From Gemmatimonadota bacterium (GTDB lineage: Bacteria > Gemmatimonadota > Gemmatimonadetes > Longimicrobiales > Gaopeijiaceae): DNA of 64,000 nucleotides. The stretch spans positions 1-64,000 of the forward strand of contig JAJDUP010000026.1 in NCBI GenBank assembly GCA_022826565.1, read 5' to 3'. Below, piece by piece: positions 11,653 through 22,600 of this stretch. The number at the start of each line of letters is the position of its first letter. The first letter of the stretch is position 1. Position numbers and translations under genes: made by a program. Under the pieces are notes generated by a model. It was not told the origin of the DNA, ran no database searches, and was given only the letters and a program-made list of their open reading frames with translations.

Positions 11653-14600
11653 ATGAAAGCGCGACCACGGCAGTTCCGGAGCGTTCTCACACTGGCGGCC
11701 GCGGCGCTGGCCACGGCGGCCGGAGGATACGCGGCTTCCCTTTCCGCCCAGACGGTCGAGCAGAACGACAGCTCCGCGCAGGCCGCGCGCCGAGCGAATT
11801 CGCTCCCCCTCATCCCCTCGAGGACCCTCGACTTCACGACCGACGAGGGCACCTGGATCGATGTCGACCTGTCGCCGGACGGCGAGACCATCGTCTTCGA
11901 GCTGCTGGGCGACCTGTACACGATCCCGGTCGCCGGTGGCGACGCGACGCGGATCACGAGCGGGCAGGGCTACGACATGCAGCCGCGCTACTCGGTCGAT
12001 GGCTCCGAAATCGTCTTCGTGAGCGACCGCGACGGCTCCGAGAACATCTGGGTGGCGGGCGCCGACGGGAGCGATGCGCGCCAGCTGACCGACACCGAGC
12101 GCGACAACTACATGTCGCCCGTGTGGACGCCCGACGGCGAGTACGTGATGGCGAACAAGGGCACGCAGCTCTGGCTCTGGCACGAGGACGGGGGATCCGG
12201 CGTGCAGATCACGGGGCAGGGGGGCGAGGGTGGAGGCCCCGGCGGTGGCCCGGGCGGCGGCGGGGGGACTGCGTCGCACATCGGCGCCGCCTTCGGGCCG
12301 GATCCGCGGTACGTGTGGGTGAACGTGCGCGGCAACCTGGGCGGCGGCTTCCCCGTCGGTGCGCGCGATCCCTACAACCTCGATCCGGATCCGCCCGGCC
12401 ATTTCGCGGCCGCCGCCGAACAGAGCTCGGCGCGTGAGGTCGGCGCCTTTCAGATCGGGATGCTCGACCGCGAGACCGGCCGCGTCATGGTGCGCACCCA
12501 CGAGCACGAGGGCGCCTTCCGTCCCATGCCCAGCCCTGACGGCCGCTGGCTGGCGTACGCGACGCGGTACGATGCGCGCGAGGCGCTCAAGCTGCTCGAC
12601 CTGGAGACCGGCGAGGAGAGCTGGCTGGTGATGGACGTGCAACGGGACGAATCGCAGGGCGGGGGGATGCGCGACCGCGACGTCTACCCCGGCGGGGCAT
12701 GGACGCCCGACTCGCGCGCGCTGATCACCTTCTACGGCGGCAGGATCATGCGGGTCGAAGTGCCCTCGGGCGAGGCCTCCGAGATCCCGTTCACGGCGCA
12801 TGTCCAGCAGGATCTGGGTCCGCTCGTCAAGTTCGACTATCCGATCAACGACTCGATCCTGACAGTGTCGCAGATCCGCGGCGCGCGCCCCTCGCCCGAC
12901 GGCACCCGGCTGGTCTTCTCGGCGCTCGACCGGCTCTGGGTCGCGAACCTCCCCGACGCGGCGGGCACGCAGACGGAAGGCTACCCCGTCATCGCGGACG
13001 CGCGCCGCCTCACCACATCGACCGACGTCGAACACGGCGCGGCCTGGTCTCCGGACGGCCTCTACATCGCCTACGCGACCTGGAACGACTCGGCCGGCGG
13101 CGACATCTGGCGCATCAGCGCGGACGGCGGCGGCGAGCCCGAGCGGCTCACGCCCACATCCGCCTTCTTCGACCGGGTGGCGTACAACGGCGACGGCACC
13201 CGGATCCTGGCGGTGCGGGGCTCGAAGATGCACCGCATGCGCACGCTGGAGGACTTCGGCCGCCACAATCCCGCCGCCGAGCTCGAGTACGTGTGGCTGC
13301 CCTCCGAGGGCGGCGAGCCGAGCCGGATCGTGTGGGTGGGGTCCGGGGCCACGCAGGAGGGGCGGAACGCGCCCCACCCCGGTCCCGATCCCGATCGCGT
13401 GTATGTGTGGGCGGGCCAGGACGGCCTGCTGTCGATGCGCTACGACGGCACCGACATCCGCACCATCGTCAGGGTCACGGCGCCGGCCCGGCCCGGCCCC
13501 GGCTCACGGGGCGCTCCCGACGAGGTGGTCCTCTCGCCCGACGGGAAGCGCGCGGTGGTGCGCGCCAACCGCAACGTGTTCATGATCACCGTGCCGCCGA
13601 CTGGGGGCGAGGCGCCGACGATCTCGGTCGCGGCCCGGTCGTCGGTGCCGACGCGCCGGCTGACCAGGGTGGGCGGCGACTTCGTGGGCTGGACCACCGA
13701 CGGATCCGCCGCGTACTACTCGATCGGGCGCAGCTTCTTTCTGCACGACATCGCGCTGAGCGACTCGCTGGTGGCCGATTCGGTGGCGGCGGCGCGCGCC
13801 GAGGCGCGGGAGGAAGCGGAGTCGGCGGCGGCGGAGTCGCCGGAAGAAGAGGCCGCGGACACGGTCGACGTCATCGAAGAGGAGCGGGACGCAGATGACG
13901 ACGAAGACGACGGCTCCGTCTACGAGGCCGCGCGCTTCGACGTCGAGATCACCGTGGCGAAGGACCTGCCGCGCGGCACGGTCGCCCTCACCAACGCCCG
14001 CCTCATCACCATGCGGGGCGACGAGGTGATTCCGCGCGGGGACATCGTCGTGCGCGACAACCGGATCACTGCTGTGGGCCCGAGCGGCAGCGTGGACATC
14101 CCCGACGGCGCCGATGTGCGCGACATGTCCGGCAAGACGATCTATCCCGGGCTCGTCGACATCCACGCGCACACCTGGGTGGCGTGGGGTGTGCACCGCG
14201 GCCAGGTGTCGCAGTTCCTGGCGCAGCTCGCCTACGGAGTCACCACCCAGCGCGACCCCCAGACCTCGTCCGAGGACGCGGTCGCGTACTTCGACCTCAT
14301 GGAGACCGGCGCGTTCATCGGCCCCCGCCTCTACTCGACCGGCCCCGGGGTCTTCAGCGCCGACCAGATCTCCAGCTTCGACGAGGCCCGCGACGTCCTC
14401 AGGCGCTACAGCGACCACTACAACACCAAGACGATCAAGCAGTACCTGGCCGGCGACCGCAAGATCCGTCAGTGGGTGATCATGGCCGCACGCGAACAGG
14501 GCCTCACCCCCACCACCGAGGGCGGCTCCAACTTCACCATGAACCTGACGCTGGCGCAGGACGGGTACGCGGGCCTCGAGCACTCGCTTCCCATCAGCCC

Positions 14601-15225
14601 CTTCTACCGCGACGTCGTGCAGCTCGGCGCCTTCAGCGGAATGGTCTACACGCCCACGCTGGTCGTCGCTTACGGTGGTCCATCCGGGCGCCAGTACTAC
14701 CTGACGCGCACCAACCTCGACGAGGTCGAGCGTCTCCAGTTCTTCACGCCCCGCGACGAGCTCGACAAGTGGAAGACCACGACGTGGTACCGCGACGATC
14801 AGTACCCGCACTTCCAGCAGGCCGAGCAGATCGTGAAGTGGATGGAAGCCGGGGGCCAGGCCGGCCTTGGCTCGCACGGCGAGGTCCAGGGTCTTGGCAC
14901 CCACTGGGAGCTGTGGATGATGGCGTCGGGCGGTATGGACAACCACGACGCCCTGCGCATGGCGACGCTCATGAGCGCGGATGCGATCGGCCTGGCGGGC
15001 GACATCGGGTCGATCGAGCCCGGCAAGATTGCCGACCTGCAGGTCCTCGCGTCGAACCCCCTGGACGACCTCGAGAACTCCATCGACATCGACTTCGTCA
15101 TGAAGAACGGCCGGCTCTACGAAGCGGCCACGCTGACCGAGGTGTGGCCGCGGCAGCGGCCGTTGCCGACGCAGTGGTGGTGGCGCGTGGAGCCGCCCGA
15201 CGTGCGGCAGCAGCGGGGGCGGTAG
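11653..15225 (+). CDS. TolB-propeller/amidohydrolase, exported (paralogue 1 of 3)
   Basis: The protein has 1190 residues. A signal peptide (AAAALATAAGGYAASLSAQ) is followed by a long TolB/WD40-like propeller region (about 50-690), then an acidic Ala/Glu/Asp-rich linker (about 715-765), then a metal-dependent amidohydrolase domain (about 775-1170). Amidohydrolase features: DIHAHTW (HxH), a conserved lysine in TKTIKQY, histidines in GLEHSLPI and GSHGEVQGLGTHWE, and the C-terminal G-S-I-E-P-G-K-I-A-D-L. Substrate is unknown; imidazolonepropionase-like and dipeptidase activities are both possible. A Gly-rich insert (GGPGGGPGGGGG) lies near residue 205. Start ATG 11653 follows GAGGTTGAGGAG. It is closely related to the two minus-strand genes at 15894-23026. 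Confidence 0.9.
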   Translation: MKARPRQFRSVLTLAAAALATAAGGYAASLSAQTVEQNDSSAQAARRANSLPLIPSRTLDFTTDEGTWIDVDLSPDGETIVFELLGDLYTIPVAGGDATRITSGQGYDMQPRYSVDGSEIVFVSDRDGSENIWVAGADGSDARQLTDTERDNYMSPVWTPDGEYVMANKGTQLWLWHEDGGSGVQITGQGGEGGGPGGGPGGGGGTASHIGAAFGPDPRYVWVNVRGNLGGGFPVGARDPYNLDPDPPGHFAAAAEQSSAREVGAFQIGMLDRETGRVMVRTHEHEGAFRPMPSPDGRWLAYATRYDAREALKLLDLETGEESWLVMDVQRDESQGGGMRDRDVYPGGAWTPDSRALITFYGGRIMRVEVPSGEASEIPFTAHVQQDLGPLVKFDYPINDSILTVSQIRGARPSPDGTRLVFSALDRLWVANLPDAAGTQTEGYPVIADARRLTTSTDVEHGAAWSPDGLYIAYATWNDSAGGDIWRISADGGGEPERLTPTSAFFDRVAYNGDGTRILAVRGSKMHRMRTLEDFGRHNPAAELEYVWLPSEGGEPSRIVWVGSGATQEGRNAPHPGPDPDRVYVWAGQDGLLSMRYDGTDIRTIVRVTAPARPGPGSRGAPDEVVLSPDGKRAVVRANRNVFMITVPPTGGEAPTISVAARSSVPTRRLTRVGGDFVGWTTDGSAAYYSIGRSFFLHDIALSDSLVADSVAAARAEAREEAESAAAESPEEEAADTVDVIEEERDADDDEDDGSVYEAARFDVEITVAKDLPRGTVALTNARLITMRGDEVIPRGDIVVRDNRITAVGPSGSVDIPDGADVRDMSGKTIYPGLVDIHAHTWVAWGVHRGQVSQFLAQLAYGVTTQRDPQTSSEDAVAYFDLMETGAFIGPRLYSTGPGVFSADQISSFDEARDVLRRYSDHYNTKTIKQYLAGDRKIRQWVIMAAREQGLTPTTEGGSNFTMNLTLAQDGYAGLEHSLPISPFYRDVVQLGAFSGMVYTPTLVVAYGGPSGRQYYLTRTNLDEVERLQFFTPRDELDKWKTTTWYRDDQYPHFQQAEQIVKWMEAGGQAGLGSHGEVQGLGTHWELWMMASGGMDNHDALRMATLMSADAIGLAGDIGSIEPGKIADLQVLASNPLDDLENSIDIDFVMKNGRLYEAATLTEVWPRQRPLPTQWWWRVEPPDVRQQRGR

Positions 15226-15245
15226 CCTCGAACCGGAGAGCGACG

Positions 15246-15731
15246 ATGAGTGCCGTCCCCTTCACCCTCAAGCGCAGCTCGGACCTGTACACATCCGGAG
15301 GGGGCTACGAGTCGACGACGGAAACCGCACACGGACTCGTGCGGCTGGAGGCGGACCGGCTCGTCATTCAATGGCGTGTCGCCGTGGTCACGGAGTCGAT
15401 GAAGGGCGCCGGATACGAAACGCGCGAGGAGATCGAGCCGGTCAGCGAGATCGTCATCCCGCTGGCCAAGGTGGCGGGCGCGTTCGTTCTGGAGCGGCGA
15501 TGGTGGAGGCTGCTGGGGCCGAGGCTCGTCATTACCGCCGCCGACCTGCTCGCCTTTGAGAAGATCGCCGGCCATCAGGGCCTCAAGCTCAAGCACCCCT
15601 CGAAGCTCGTGCTCCGGGTCAAGCGGTCCGACCGGCTGATCGCGGAGGAGTTCGCTGCCGATCTGGCGCTGGCTCTCGCACGGCTTCCCGCAGGGGGTGG
15701 GGTGGACGCGGCGCGGCTCGAAGGCGGGTGA
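15246..15731 (+). CDS. Conserved hypothetical protein, 161 aa
   Basis: I do not recognise a family. No signal peptide or membrane segment is visible. It alternates short beta-like and charged segments (RLVIQWRVAVVTESM, EIVIPLAKVAGAFVLERRWW, GPRLVITAADLLAFEKI) and ends in an amphipathic helix (EEFAADLALALARLP), which could be a PH-like or similar small regulatory fold. It starts 20 bases after the amidohydrolase stop with GGAGAGCGACG upstream, so it is likely cotranscribed with it. Codon use matches its neighbours. Confidence 0.65.
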   Translation: MSAVPFTLKRSSDLYTSGGGYESTTETAHGLVRLEADRLVIQWRVAVVTESMKGAGYETREEIEPVSEIVIPLAKVAGAFVLERRWWRLLGPRLVITAADLLAFEKIAGHQGLKLKHPSKLVLRVKRSDRLIAEEFAADLALALARLPAGGGVDAARLEGG

Positions 15732-15770
15732 CGACCCCAAGAACAGGTCGATGATCGCCAGAATTGTACG

Positions 15771-15797
15771 GTAAACATTATAAAATGTAATGTTTAC
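15771..15797. promoter_or_regulatory. Palindromic operator-like dyad (site A)
   Basis: This is a perfect 10-bp inverted repeat, GTAAACATTA / TAATGTTTAC, with a 7-base spacer, AT-rich in a GC-rich background. Inside it, ACATTATA-N3-TGTAATGT matches the dyad at 30652-30670 with one base different. It lies between two convergent genes, where a promoter operator is unexpected. No T-run follows it, so a classic intrinsic terminator is not supported. The rest of the 162-base gap holds nothing else I can identify. Confidence 0.6.
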
Positions 15798-15893
15798 TTG
15801 TCATCATGATGAATGTCGGCCACCACGTCCGCTCGCCCGGCCGACGGTTCACATGTCCCTGCCGCGAACCGCCGGCCGACCTTGCGTCGCGGC

Positions 15894-18800
15894 TCAGTTC
15901 CCCCGAACCCCGGCCGCGGTGCCCGCCGGGTCCGACTCGGCGGGCCTCCTCCGCTCCAGCGCGCGCTCCTCGGGATACACCTCGTCGAGGGTCATGCCGT
16001 CGTAGAGGCGGCCGTCCTTCATCACATAATGGATGTCCACCGTGTTGCGCAGGTCGTCGAGCGGGTTCGTGTTGAGGATCACGATGTCGGCGAACTTGTC
16101 CTTCTCGATGCTGCCGAGCTGATTGCCGAAGCCGATCGCCTCGGCACCCAGGATGGTCGCCGCCCGCAGCATGTCGTGGTTCGACGCGTCTTCCGCGGCC
16201 ATGGCCCACAGCTCCCAGTGGAAGCCCACGCCCTGAATCTGCCCGTGGCTGCCGACGGCCATGCGACCATCGTCTTCGAGCATCTGTTTCACGAATTCGG
16301 CGTGGCGCGGGAAGACGTGCTCCTCTTCCAGGAACCAGCCCACCGGTCCGGGGCTGCCTCCGCCCCCCGACCCCCGCCGGCGCGTGCGCGCGTCGATGTT
16401 GTCCTTCGGCACGAACATGTTCAGCTTCGGGTCGTCGTGGGCGTTCTCGGTGGCGTAGAAGTAGTTCTCTCCGAATGGGCCCCCGTACGAGACCAGCAGC
16501 GTGGGCGTGTTGGTGGTCTCCGACTCCTTGAAGAGCTCGACCACATCGGAGTACATCGGCGCGATGGGGAGGTTGTGCTCGATCCCCGGATATCCGTCGA
16601 TGGCGTGCGTGATGTCGATCTTGTAGTCGAGCCCGCCCTCGGTCGTGGGCATCAGTTCGAGTTCGCGCGCGGCCTGGATGATCCACTGCCGCTGCTGGCG
16701 GTTTCCGCTCATGTACATCTTGAGCGTCTTGGTGTCGTAATACTCGGCGTAGCGCCTGAGAATGGTCTTCGCGTGGTCGGCGTTGCGGATGTTCTCGCTG
16801 TTGAAGACGCCGGGTCCCGTCGAGTAGATGCGCGGGCCGGTCATGCCGCCTGTCAGGACGCGGTCGGTGTAGCTGAGGATGTCGGTCACGGCCGTCTGCG
16901 GGTCGCGCGTGGTGGTGACCCCGTAGGACAGCGTCGCCAGGTATTGCCACACCTCCTGCGGATGGATCTCCGGAACGAGCCACATGGAGTGGTAGTGTAT
17001 GTCGATGTAGCCGGGGACGAGGGTCTTGCCGCTTACGTCGATCACCTGGGCGCTGTCCGGAATCTCGACCGAATCTGCGACGCCGACCTCGACGATCCTG
17101 TTGTCCCTGACGACCACCACCCCGTTCTCGATGACGTGCGGCGCCCCGGTGGTATCGGACGGGTTCTCCGCCATGGTGATGATGCGGCCGCCGCGCAACG
17201 CGACCAGGCCGCGGGGGATGTCGCGCGGCAGTTGCGCCTCGATCTGGCGCTCGTGCGCCTCGTAGGTGTCGGTCGTGTCGGCCAGGACCTCCTTGTCTCC
17301 GTCCCGGACCGCGTTGGCCTTCGCGGCCACTTCCTCCGCCGCCTCGCGGATCGAATCGGCGCGCGCCATGAGCGAGTCGGCCACGACCTGCACCGAGTCG
17401 GCCTGCAGGCGGGTGATTTCGTCCTCCAGCTCCTCGGGGATCTCCTCGTCCGCGTTCTCCAGACTGTCCGCCTCGGCGCGCTTGTCGCTCAGAGTGTCCG
17501 AAATCGCCATCGCCCGGGCGCGGATCAGAGCGCGTGCGTGTGCGGTCGCTTCTTCTTCGGCCTCTTCGGTTTCCACATGGTCGAGGTCGTAGGTGAACAG
17601 CACGTTACCCATTGCCCAGTGGAGCGCCGAGCCGTCCGGTGACCACGCGGGGAATTCGCCTCCGACGTCGGTCAGCTTCCGCACCGGGACCGGCGAGGCC
17701 CCCAGGTTGGTGAGCAGGATATTGGGCGGCGCTGCACCGACCTCCGCCAGATCGACGATGAAGATGTCCTGGCCGAACTGGACCAGGGCGCGGTCGCCTT
17801 CGGGGGACAGGACGATGAGGCCGGCGGGCTGCGGCAGCCCCGGCTCGGTCGGTGGATCGACGTCCGTCGCGTCGGGGCCCTTCCTCCAGGGGTAGACCCT
17901 GCGCGGCAGGTACTCCCACTCGTCGGGGTGCGGATTCGCGATTCCCGCGATGCCCTGACGCCCGCGCACCATCAGGTGGCGCTTGACGTCGGTGCCGTCC
18001 CAGCGGAACGAGACCAGTCCCTCCGCCGGGCTGTAGGCGTAGATCCGGTCGGGATCGTCCGCGGCGAAGTGTGCGACGTCGCGGGCGCCGGTCGGTGAGA
18101 TGACCGTCGTTTCCGCTGGTGCAGGGGCGTCGGCCGGCACCCAGACGAACTCGGCGCCCATCGGCCCGAAGAACAGCCCCGACGCTTCCATGAGGTCGCG
18201 CGCGGCGCCGCGGGAGGCGACGATGCGCTCGCCGTCGGGAGACCAGGCCACGTTGTAGTACATGGCCGCAGTGCCGGTCAGCTGCGTGGGCGGACCGCCA
18301 GCCGCCGGCACCCTCATGATGTGGCCGCCGTCGGTGTCGTCCCACGTGACGTAGGCGATCGATGTGCCGTCGGGCGACCACTGCGGGTGGAACTCGCCGA
18401 CATCCGCTTCGGTGAGGCGGGTGGCGTCTCCCTCGGGCAGGTCGCGCACCCAGAGCCGGTCGAACGCGGTGAAGACCACCCTGTCGCCGCCGGGTGACAC
18501 GACGGGATTGCGGATCTGGCTTGCGGTCACCATCGCGGTCGTGTCGATCTGGTAGTCGAACTTGACCGAGGGACCGATGCTCAGCTCTACCTCGACCTTG
18601 AACGGAATCTCGGTGGGCTCGCTTCCGTCCATGGGGACGCTCCAGATCCTGCCCCCGTAGGAGACGACGATCGCGGAGCCGTCCGGAAGGAAGGCGTAGC
18701 CCGGATGCACGTCGATGGGAGCTCGCGATTCCTGCTCGTCGCGCTGAACCGGATAGGCCAGCCACTCCTCGTCGCCGGTCGCCAGGTTGCGCTTCCGGAG

Positions 18801-19655
18801 CCCGGTGTCGGCGTTGTAGCGGGTTGCGTAGACCAGCCACTCGCCGTCGGGCGAGATCGCGGGGCGCATCCCTGAACCGTACCGGCTGGTCATCACGGTG
18901 CTGGTGCCGGTTTCGCGATCGTACCGGTACACCTGGTAGCGGGGAAGACGGGCGTTGTACTCCCAGTCGCCGAACGACTGCGCGTACCAGATGTGCCGTC
19001 CGTCGGGACTGAAAGCGGCGCCGATGCGCTTGATGCCTCCGAACAGGGACGCGAAGATCGGCGAGGTGGGAGCGCCGGGTATGGTGATCGGCGACGAGCG
19101 CTCCGCATGGTACATATACAGATTCGCCGAGCCGCCCAGGCCGCCCGATCGGCTGACCACGATGAACTCGCCGTCGGGCGCCCACTCGGGCGACAGGAAG
19201 AGGTTGTTGTTGCCACGCGAAACCTGCGTCGTATCCGTCTTGTCGAGCCGCATGGTCCACAGGTTGTCGCCGCCGCTCCTGTCCGAGATGAACGCCACCG
19301 ACTCGCCGTCGGGGCTGAAGCGCGGCTGCGTCTCGAAGGCCATACCGGTCAGAAGCGGGGACGCCTCGCCGCCGGTGATCGGCATGGTGTAGAGATCGCC
19401 GAGCAGGTCGAAGACGATGGTCCGGCCATCGGGGCTGACGTCGAGCGAGATCCAGGTGCCTTCGGTCGCGGTGAACTCCGCGGTGCGGGCGCCGCGGAGG
19501 GGAAGGGGGTTGCGTTGCGGCCCGCCGGGCCTGGGTGGCTGCGCCGCGAGCGGGACGACGGTGAAGGCGATGGCGGCCAGAGCCACCGCCGGTACGGAAA
19601 ATCGGAAGGCACTGCGGTCGAATGCGTTCGGGGTCCTGCCGTGCACGGCGCTCAT
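15894..19655 (-). CDS. TolB-propeller/amidohydrolase, exported (paralogue 2 of 3)
   Basis: The protein has 1253 residues, the longest of three paralogues. The order is: signal peptide (VPAVALAAIAFTVVPLAAQ), propeller (about 45-650, many F-S-P-D-G and W-S-P-D-G motifs), a helical acidic linker of about 130 residues (about 665-800, rich in Glu, Ala, Asp and heptad-like A-D-S repeats, likely coiled coil), then the amidohydrolase domain. That domain has DIHYHSM (HxH), TKTLKMY lysine, GIEHNLPI and GSHGQIQGVGFHWE. Domain order and motifs match paralogue 3 next door more closely than paralogue 1. Its ATG overlaps the stop of the upstream paralogue 3 (ATGA at 19655-19652), so the two are an operon. 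The substrate is unknown; exported imidazolonepropionase-related hydrolase is the best description. Confidence 0.9.
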   Translation of the reverse strand: MSAVHGRTPNAFDRSAFRFSVPAVALAAIAFTVVPLAAQPPRPGGPQRNPLPLRGARTAEFTATEGTWISLDVSPDGRTIVFDLLGDLYTMPITGGEASPLLTGMAFETQPRFSPDGESVAFISDRSGGDNLWTMRLDKTDTTQVSRGNNNLFLSPEWAPDGEFIVVSRSGGLGGSANLYMYHAERSSPITIPGAPTSPIFASLFGGIKRIGAAFSPDGRHIWYAQSFGDWEYNARLPRYQVYRYDRETGTSTVMTSRYGSGMRPAISPDGEWLVYATRYNADTGLRKRNLATGDEEWLAYPVQRDEQESRAPIDVHPGYAFLPDGSAIVVSYGGRIWSVPMDGSEPTEIPFKVEVELSIGPSVKFDYQIDTTAMVTASQIRNPVVSPGGDRVVFTAFDRLWVRDLPEGDATRLTEADVGEFHPQWSPDGTSIAYVTWDDTDGGHIMRVPAAGGPPTQLTGTAAMYYNVAWSPDGERIVASRGAARDLMEASGLFFGPMGAEFVWVPADAPAPAETTVISPTGARDVAHFAADDPDRIYAYSPAEGLVSFRWDGTDVKRHLMVRGRQGIAGIANPHPDEWEYLPRRVYPWRKGPDATDVDPPTEPGLPQPAGLIVLSPEGDRALVQFGQDIFIVDLAEVGAAPPNILLTNLGASPVPVRKLTDVGGEFPAWSPDGSALHWAMGNVLFTYDLDHVETEEAEEEATAHARALIRARAMAISDTLSDKRAEADSLENADEEIPEELEDEITRLQADSVQVVADSLMARADSIREAAEEVAAKANAVRDGDKEVLADTTDTYEAHERQIEAQLPRDIPRGLVALRGGRIITMAENPSDTTGAPHVIENGVVVVRDNRIVEVGVADSVEIPDSAQVIDVSGKTLVPGYIDIHYHSMWLVPEIHPQEVWQYLATLSYGVTTTRDPQTAVTDILSYTDRVLTGGMTGPRIYSTGPGVFNSENIRNADHAKTILRRYAEYYDTKTLKMYMSGNRQQRQWIIQAARELELMPTTEGGLDYKIDITHAIDGYPGIEHNLPIAPMYSDVVELFKESETTNTPTLLVSYGGPFGENYFYATENAHDDPKLNMFVPKDNIDARTRRRGSGGGGSPGPVGWFLEEEHVFPRHAEFVKQMLEDDGRMAVGSHGQIQGVGFHWELWAMAAEDASNHDMLRAATILGAEAIGFGNQLGSIEKDKFADIVILNTNPLDDLRNTVDIHYVMKDGRLYDGMTLDEVYPEERALERRRPAESDPAGTAAGVRGN

Positions 19656-22600
19656 TTGTCACCTCCCGGGACTCCTGCGCGGACATCGGGCGCGGTGTTC
19701 CGCCATGGTTCATCCGGTGCGGGTCGTTGCCGGGGCCACACCTCGTCGAGGGTGTCACCGTCGTAGAGCCGTCCGTTCATCATCACCTGATGCACCGTGT
19801 TGCTGTTGCGGATGTTGTCGAGGGGGTTGGCGTCGAGGATCACCAGGTCGGCCAGCTTGCCGGGCTCGATGGACCCCAGGTCGCGGCCCAGTCCGATCGC
19901 CTCGGCACCCATGATCGTGGCGGCCCGCAGCGCGTCGTGCTCGTCCATGCCGCCGCTCTGCATCGCCCACAGCTCCCAGTGAAAGCCCAGTCCCTGCAGC
20001 TGTCCGTGGCTGCCGACGCCGGTCTTCCCGCCGTTCTCCACCAGTCGCGTCAGCCAGGCGGCGTGTTTCGGGAACGCGTATTCGTCCTCCATGAACCAGC
20101 CGCCCGGTCCGGGGCCGGTCGTCTGCAGACGCCGCGCCTTCGTGTCGAGCTCACGCTTGGGGGTGAAATGCGTGAGCTTCTCGTCTCCGAAGATGTCCTC
20201 GCGGGTGTAGAAGTAGTTCTCCGCCCAGGGCCCGCCGTAGGAGACGAGCAGCGTAGGCGAATTCACCGTGCCCGAGGTCGCGAAGAGTTCGACTACGTCT
20301 CCGTATGCGGGGATGATGGGCATGGAGTGCTCGACTCCGGGATAGCCGTCGATCGCGTGGGTCATGTTGAGCCGGTAGTCCAACCCTCCTTCGGTGGTGG
20401 GCATGAGTTCGAGATCGCGCGCGGCCATGATCAGCCACTGGCGCTGCCGGCGGTTGCCGGACATGTACATCTTGAAGGTCTTGGTGTCGTAGTAGCGGCT
20501 GTACTTGGTCAGCACCTCGACCGCGTGCTCGTAGCTTCGGATGAAGTCCTGGCTGAATACTCCGGGCCCGGTCGAATATACGCGCGGACCGACCATCTTC
20601 CCGGCGCGCACCATGTCCTCGTAGGAGAGCACGTCGGTCGTGGCCGTCTGCGGATCCCGCGTCGTCGTCACGCCATAGGCCAGGTTCGCCGTGTAGATCC
20701 ACGGGCGCGCCCAGTGGAGGCCCCAGAGATTCCACATGTGCGCATGCGTGTCCACGAAGCCGGGAACGACTGTCTTGCCCGCGACATCGACCACGGTCGC
20801 GCCCTCGGGCACGTCCCCGGGCCCCGCCGACACCGAGACGATGCGGTTGTCGGTCACCACGATGTCGGCGTTCTGGACGATCTCGTCGCCGTTCATGGTG
20901 ATCGCCCGCGCGCCACGCAGAACGACCGTCCCCCGCGGGATGTCGCGCTCCGCCGTAACCGCGAACTGCTGTTCGGCGGGCTCGTAGTCGGGGTCGGCGG
21001 CGGCGGCGTCCAGGTCGTAGGTGAACAGCGCGTTGCCGAGCGACCAGTGCACGGTGCGGCCGTCCGCACCCCACGCCGGGAACTCGACCCCGAGTTCGTT
21101 GAGCTTCCAGACGGGAACCGCGGCCGAGTCCGGCTTGACCACGTCCACCGTGGGCAGCGCGGCCCCCAGGTCGGGAACCGTGACGGCATAGAGGTCGTCT
21201 CCCACGTGCGCCAGCGCGAGATCGCCCCGCGGCGCCATCTCGACCGAGCCCGAGATGAACCGCAGGATCAGTTCGCGCGGCTCGTCGTCGTCGAAGTCCG
21301 CCGGCATCACGAGGTCGGACGTCTCCGAGCGCTTGTAGCCGATGGGCACGCCGCCCGCCGACAGATCGGCCCGCCTCGTGACCTGGAGGTGCCGTTTCCT
21401 GTCGGTGTCGTCCCAGCGCGCTGATGACAGCGCGGTGGTCGGCGGGGGCGGAGCAGGGGAGCCCGGGACGGCATCCGCACGCGCGGTTCCGTAGTAGTAG
21501 ATGCGGTCGGGGTCCTCGGTGAAGTGGGGCGATCTGCGTCCCGCCGTGGGGCCGATCACCGTCACCTCGCCGCCGCCGGCGGGAATCCAGATGAACTCGG
21601 AGCCGGCCGTGCTGAAGAAGGGATCGACGGCCTCCTGCACAACGCGCCTGGGAGACCGCACGCCGACGATGCGCCCGCCGTCGGGCGAATACACGAGGTC
21701 GCGGTAGTACGCGGGCGCCGTCGTGAGGGTGACCGCGGTGCCGCCGTCGGCCGGCACGCGCCGGATGTGGCCCTCGCCGCTGTCGTCGTCCCATGTCACG
21801 TATGCCACGTAGCGCCCATCGGGCGACCAGACCGGACGGTGTTCACCCACTTCGTCGCTCGTCAGCCGCCTGGGCGTCCCGTCCGGGAGGTCCGCGACGT
21901 ACACGCGGTCGAGGGCGGTGAAGGCGACGCGGCTCCCGTCGGGAGAGGCGCGCGGATACCGGATCTGCTTGACCATGAAGGTCGGCGTGTCCTCGATCGG
22001 GTACTCGAACTCGACCTCGGGACCGATCCCGATCTCTGCCTCGACAGTGAAGGGGATCTCGGCGGGATCGCTGCCGTCCACCGGCACGCGCCAGATCCGG
22101 CCGCCGTAGGACATGACCAGCGCGTCGGACTCCGGCGTGAAGGAGTAGCCGGGGAGCACGTCCATGGTCGCGGTCGACTCCATGTCGTCACGCTGGACCG
22201 GGTAGGCCAGCCAGCGCTCCATCCCCGAGGCGAGGTCGCGCAGACGGATTCCCGTGTCGGCGTCGTCGCGGCTGCCGTAGGCCAGCATCGTGCCGTCGGG
22301 CGACAGCGCGGGCCGGAACCCGGAGCCGTACCGGTTCGTCATCGGGGTGCGCGTACCGGACTGGCGGTCGTAGACCCACAGCTGGAACTGCGGGAAGATG
22401 GCGTTGTATTGCCAGGTCCCCTGCCGCTGGGCGTACCACACGTACCGCCCCTCTGCATCGACCGCCGCGCCCATCATCCGCTGGCCTCCCGGCCCTCCCA
22501 CCATCTCGATCCCGGTGCCGCCGTCAACGTGGTAGAGCCAGAGCTTTTCGAGCCCGAAGAACTGGCGCGACCTCGACACCACGATGTAGTTCCCGTCGGG

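Noticed and set aside
15771-15797. Intrinsic terminator between convergent genes
   Set aside because: The stem is AT-rich and no T-run follows on either strand; the match to the dyad at 30652-30670 favours a protein-binding site.
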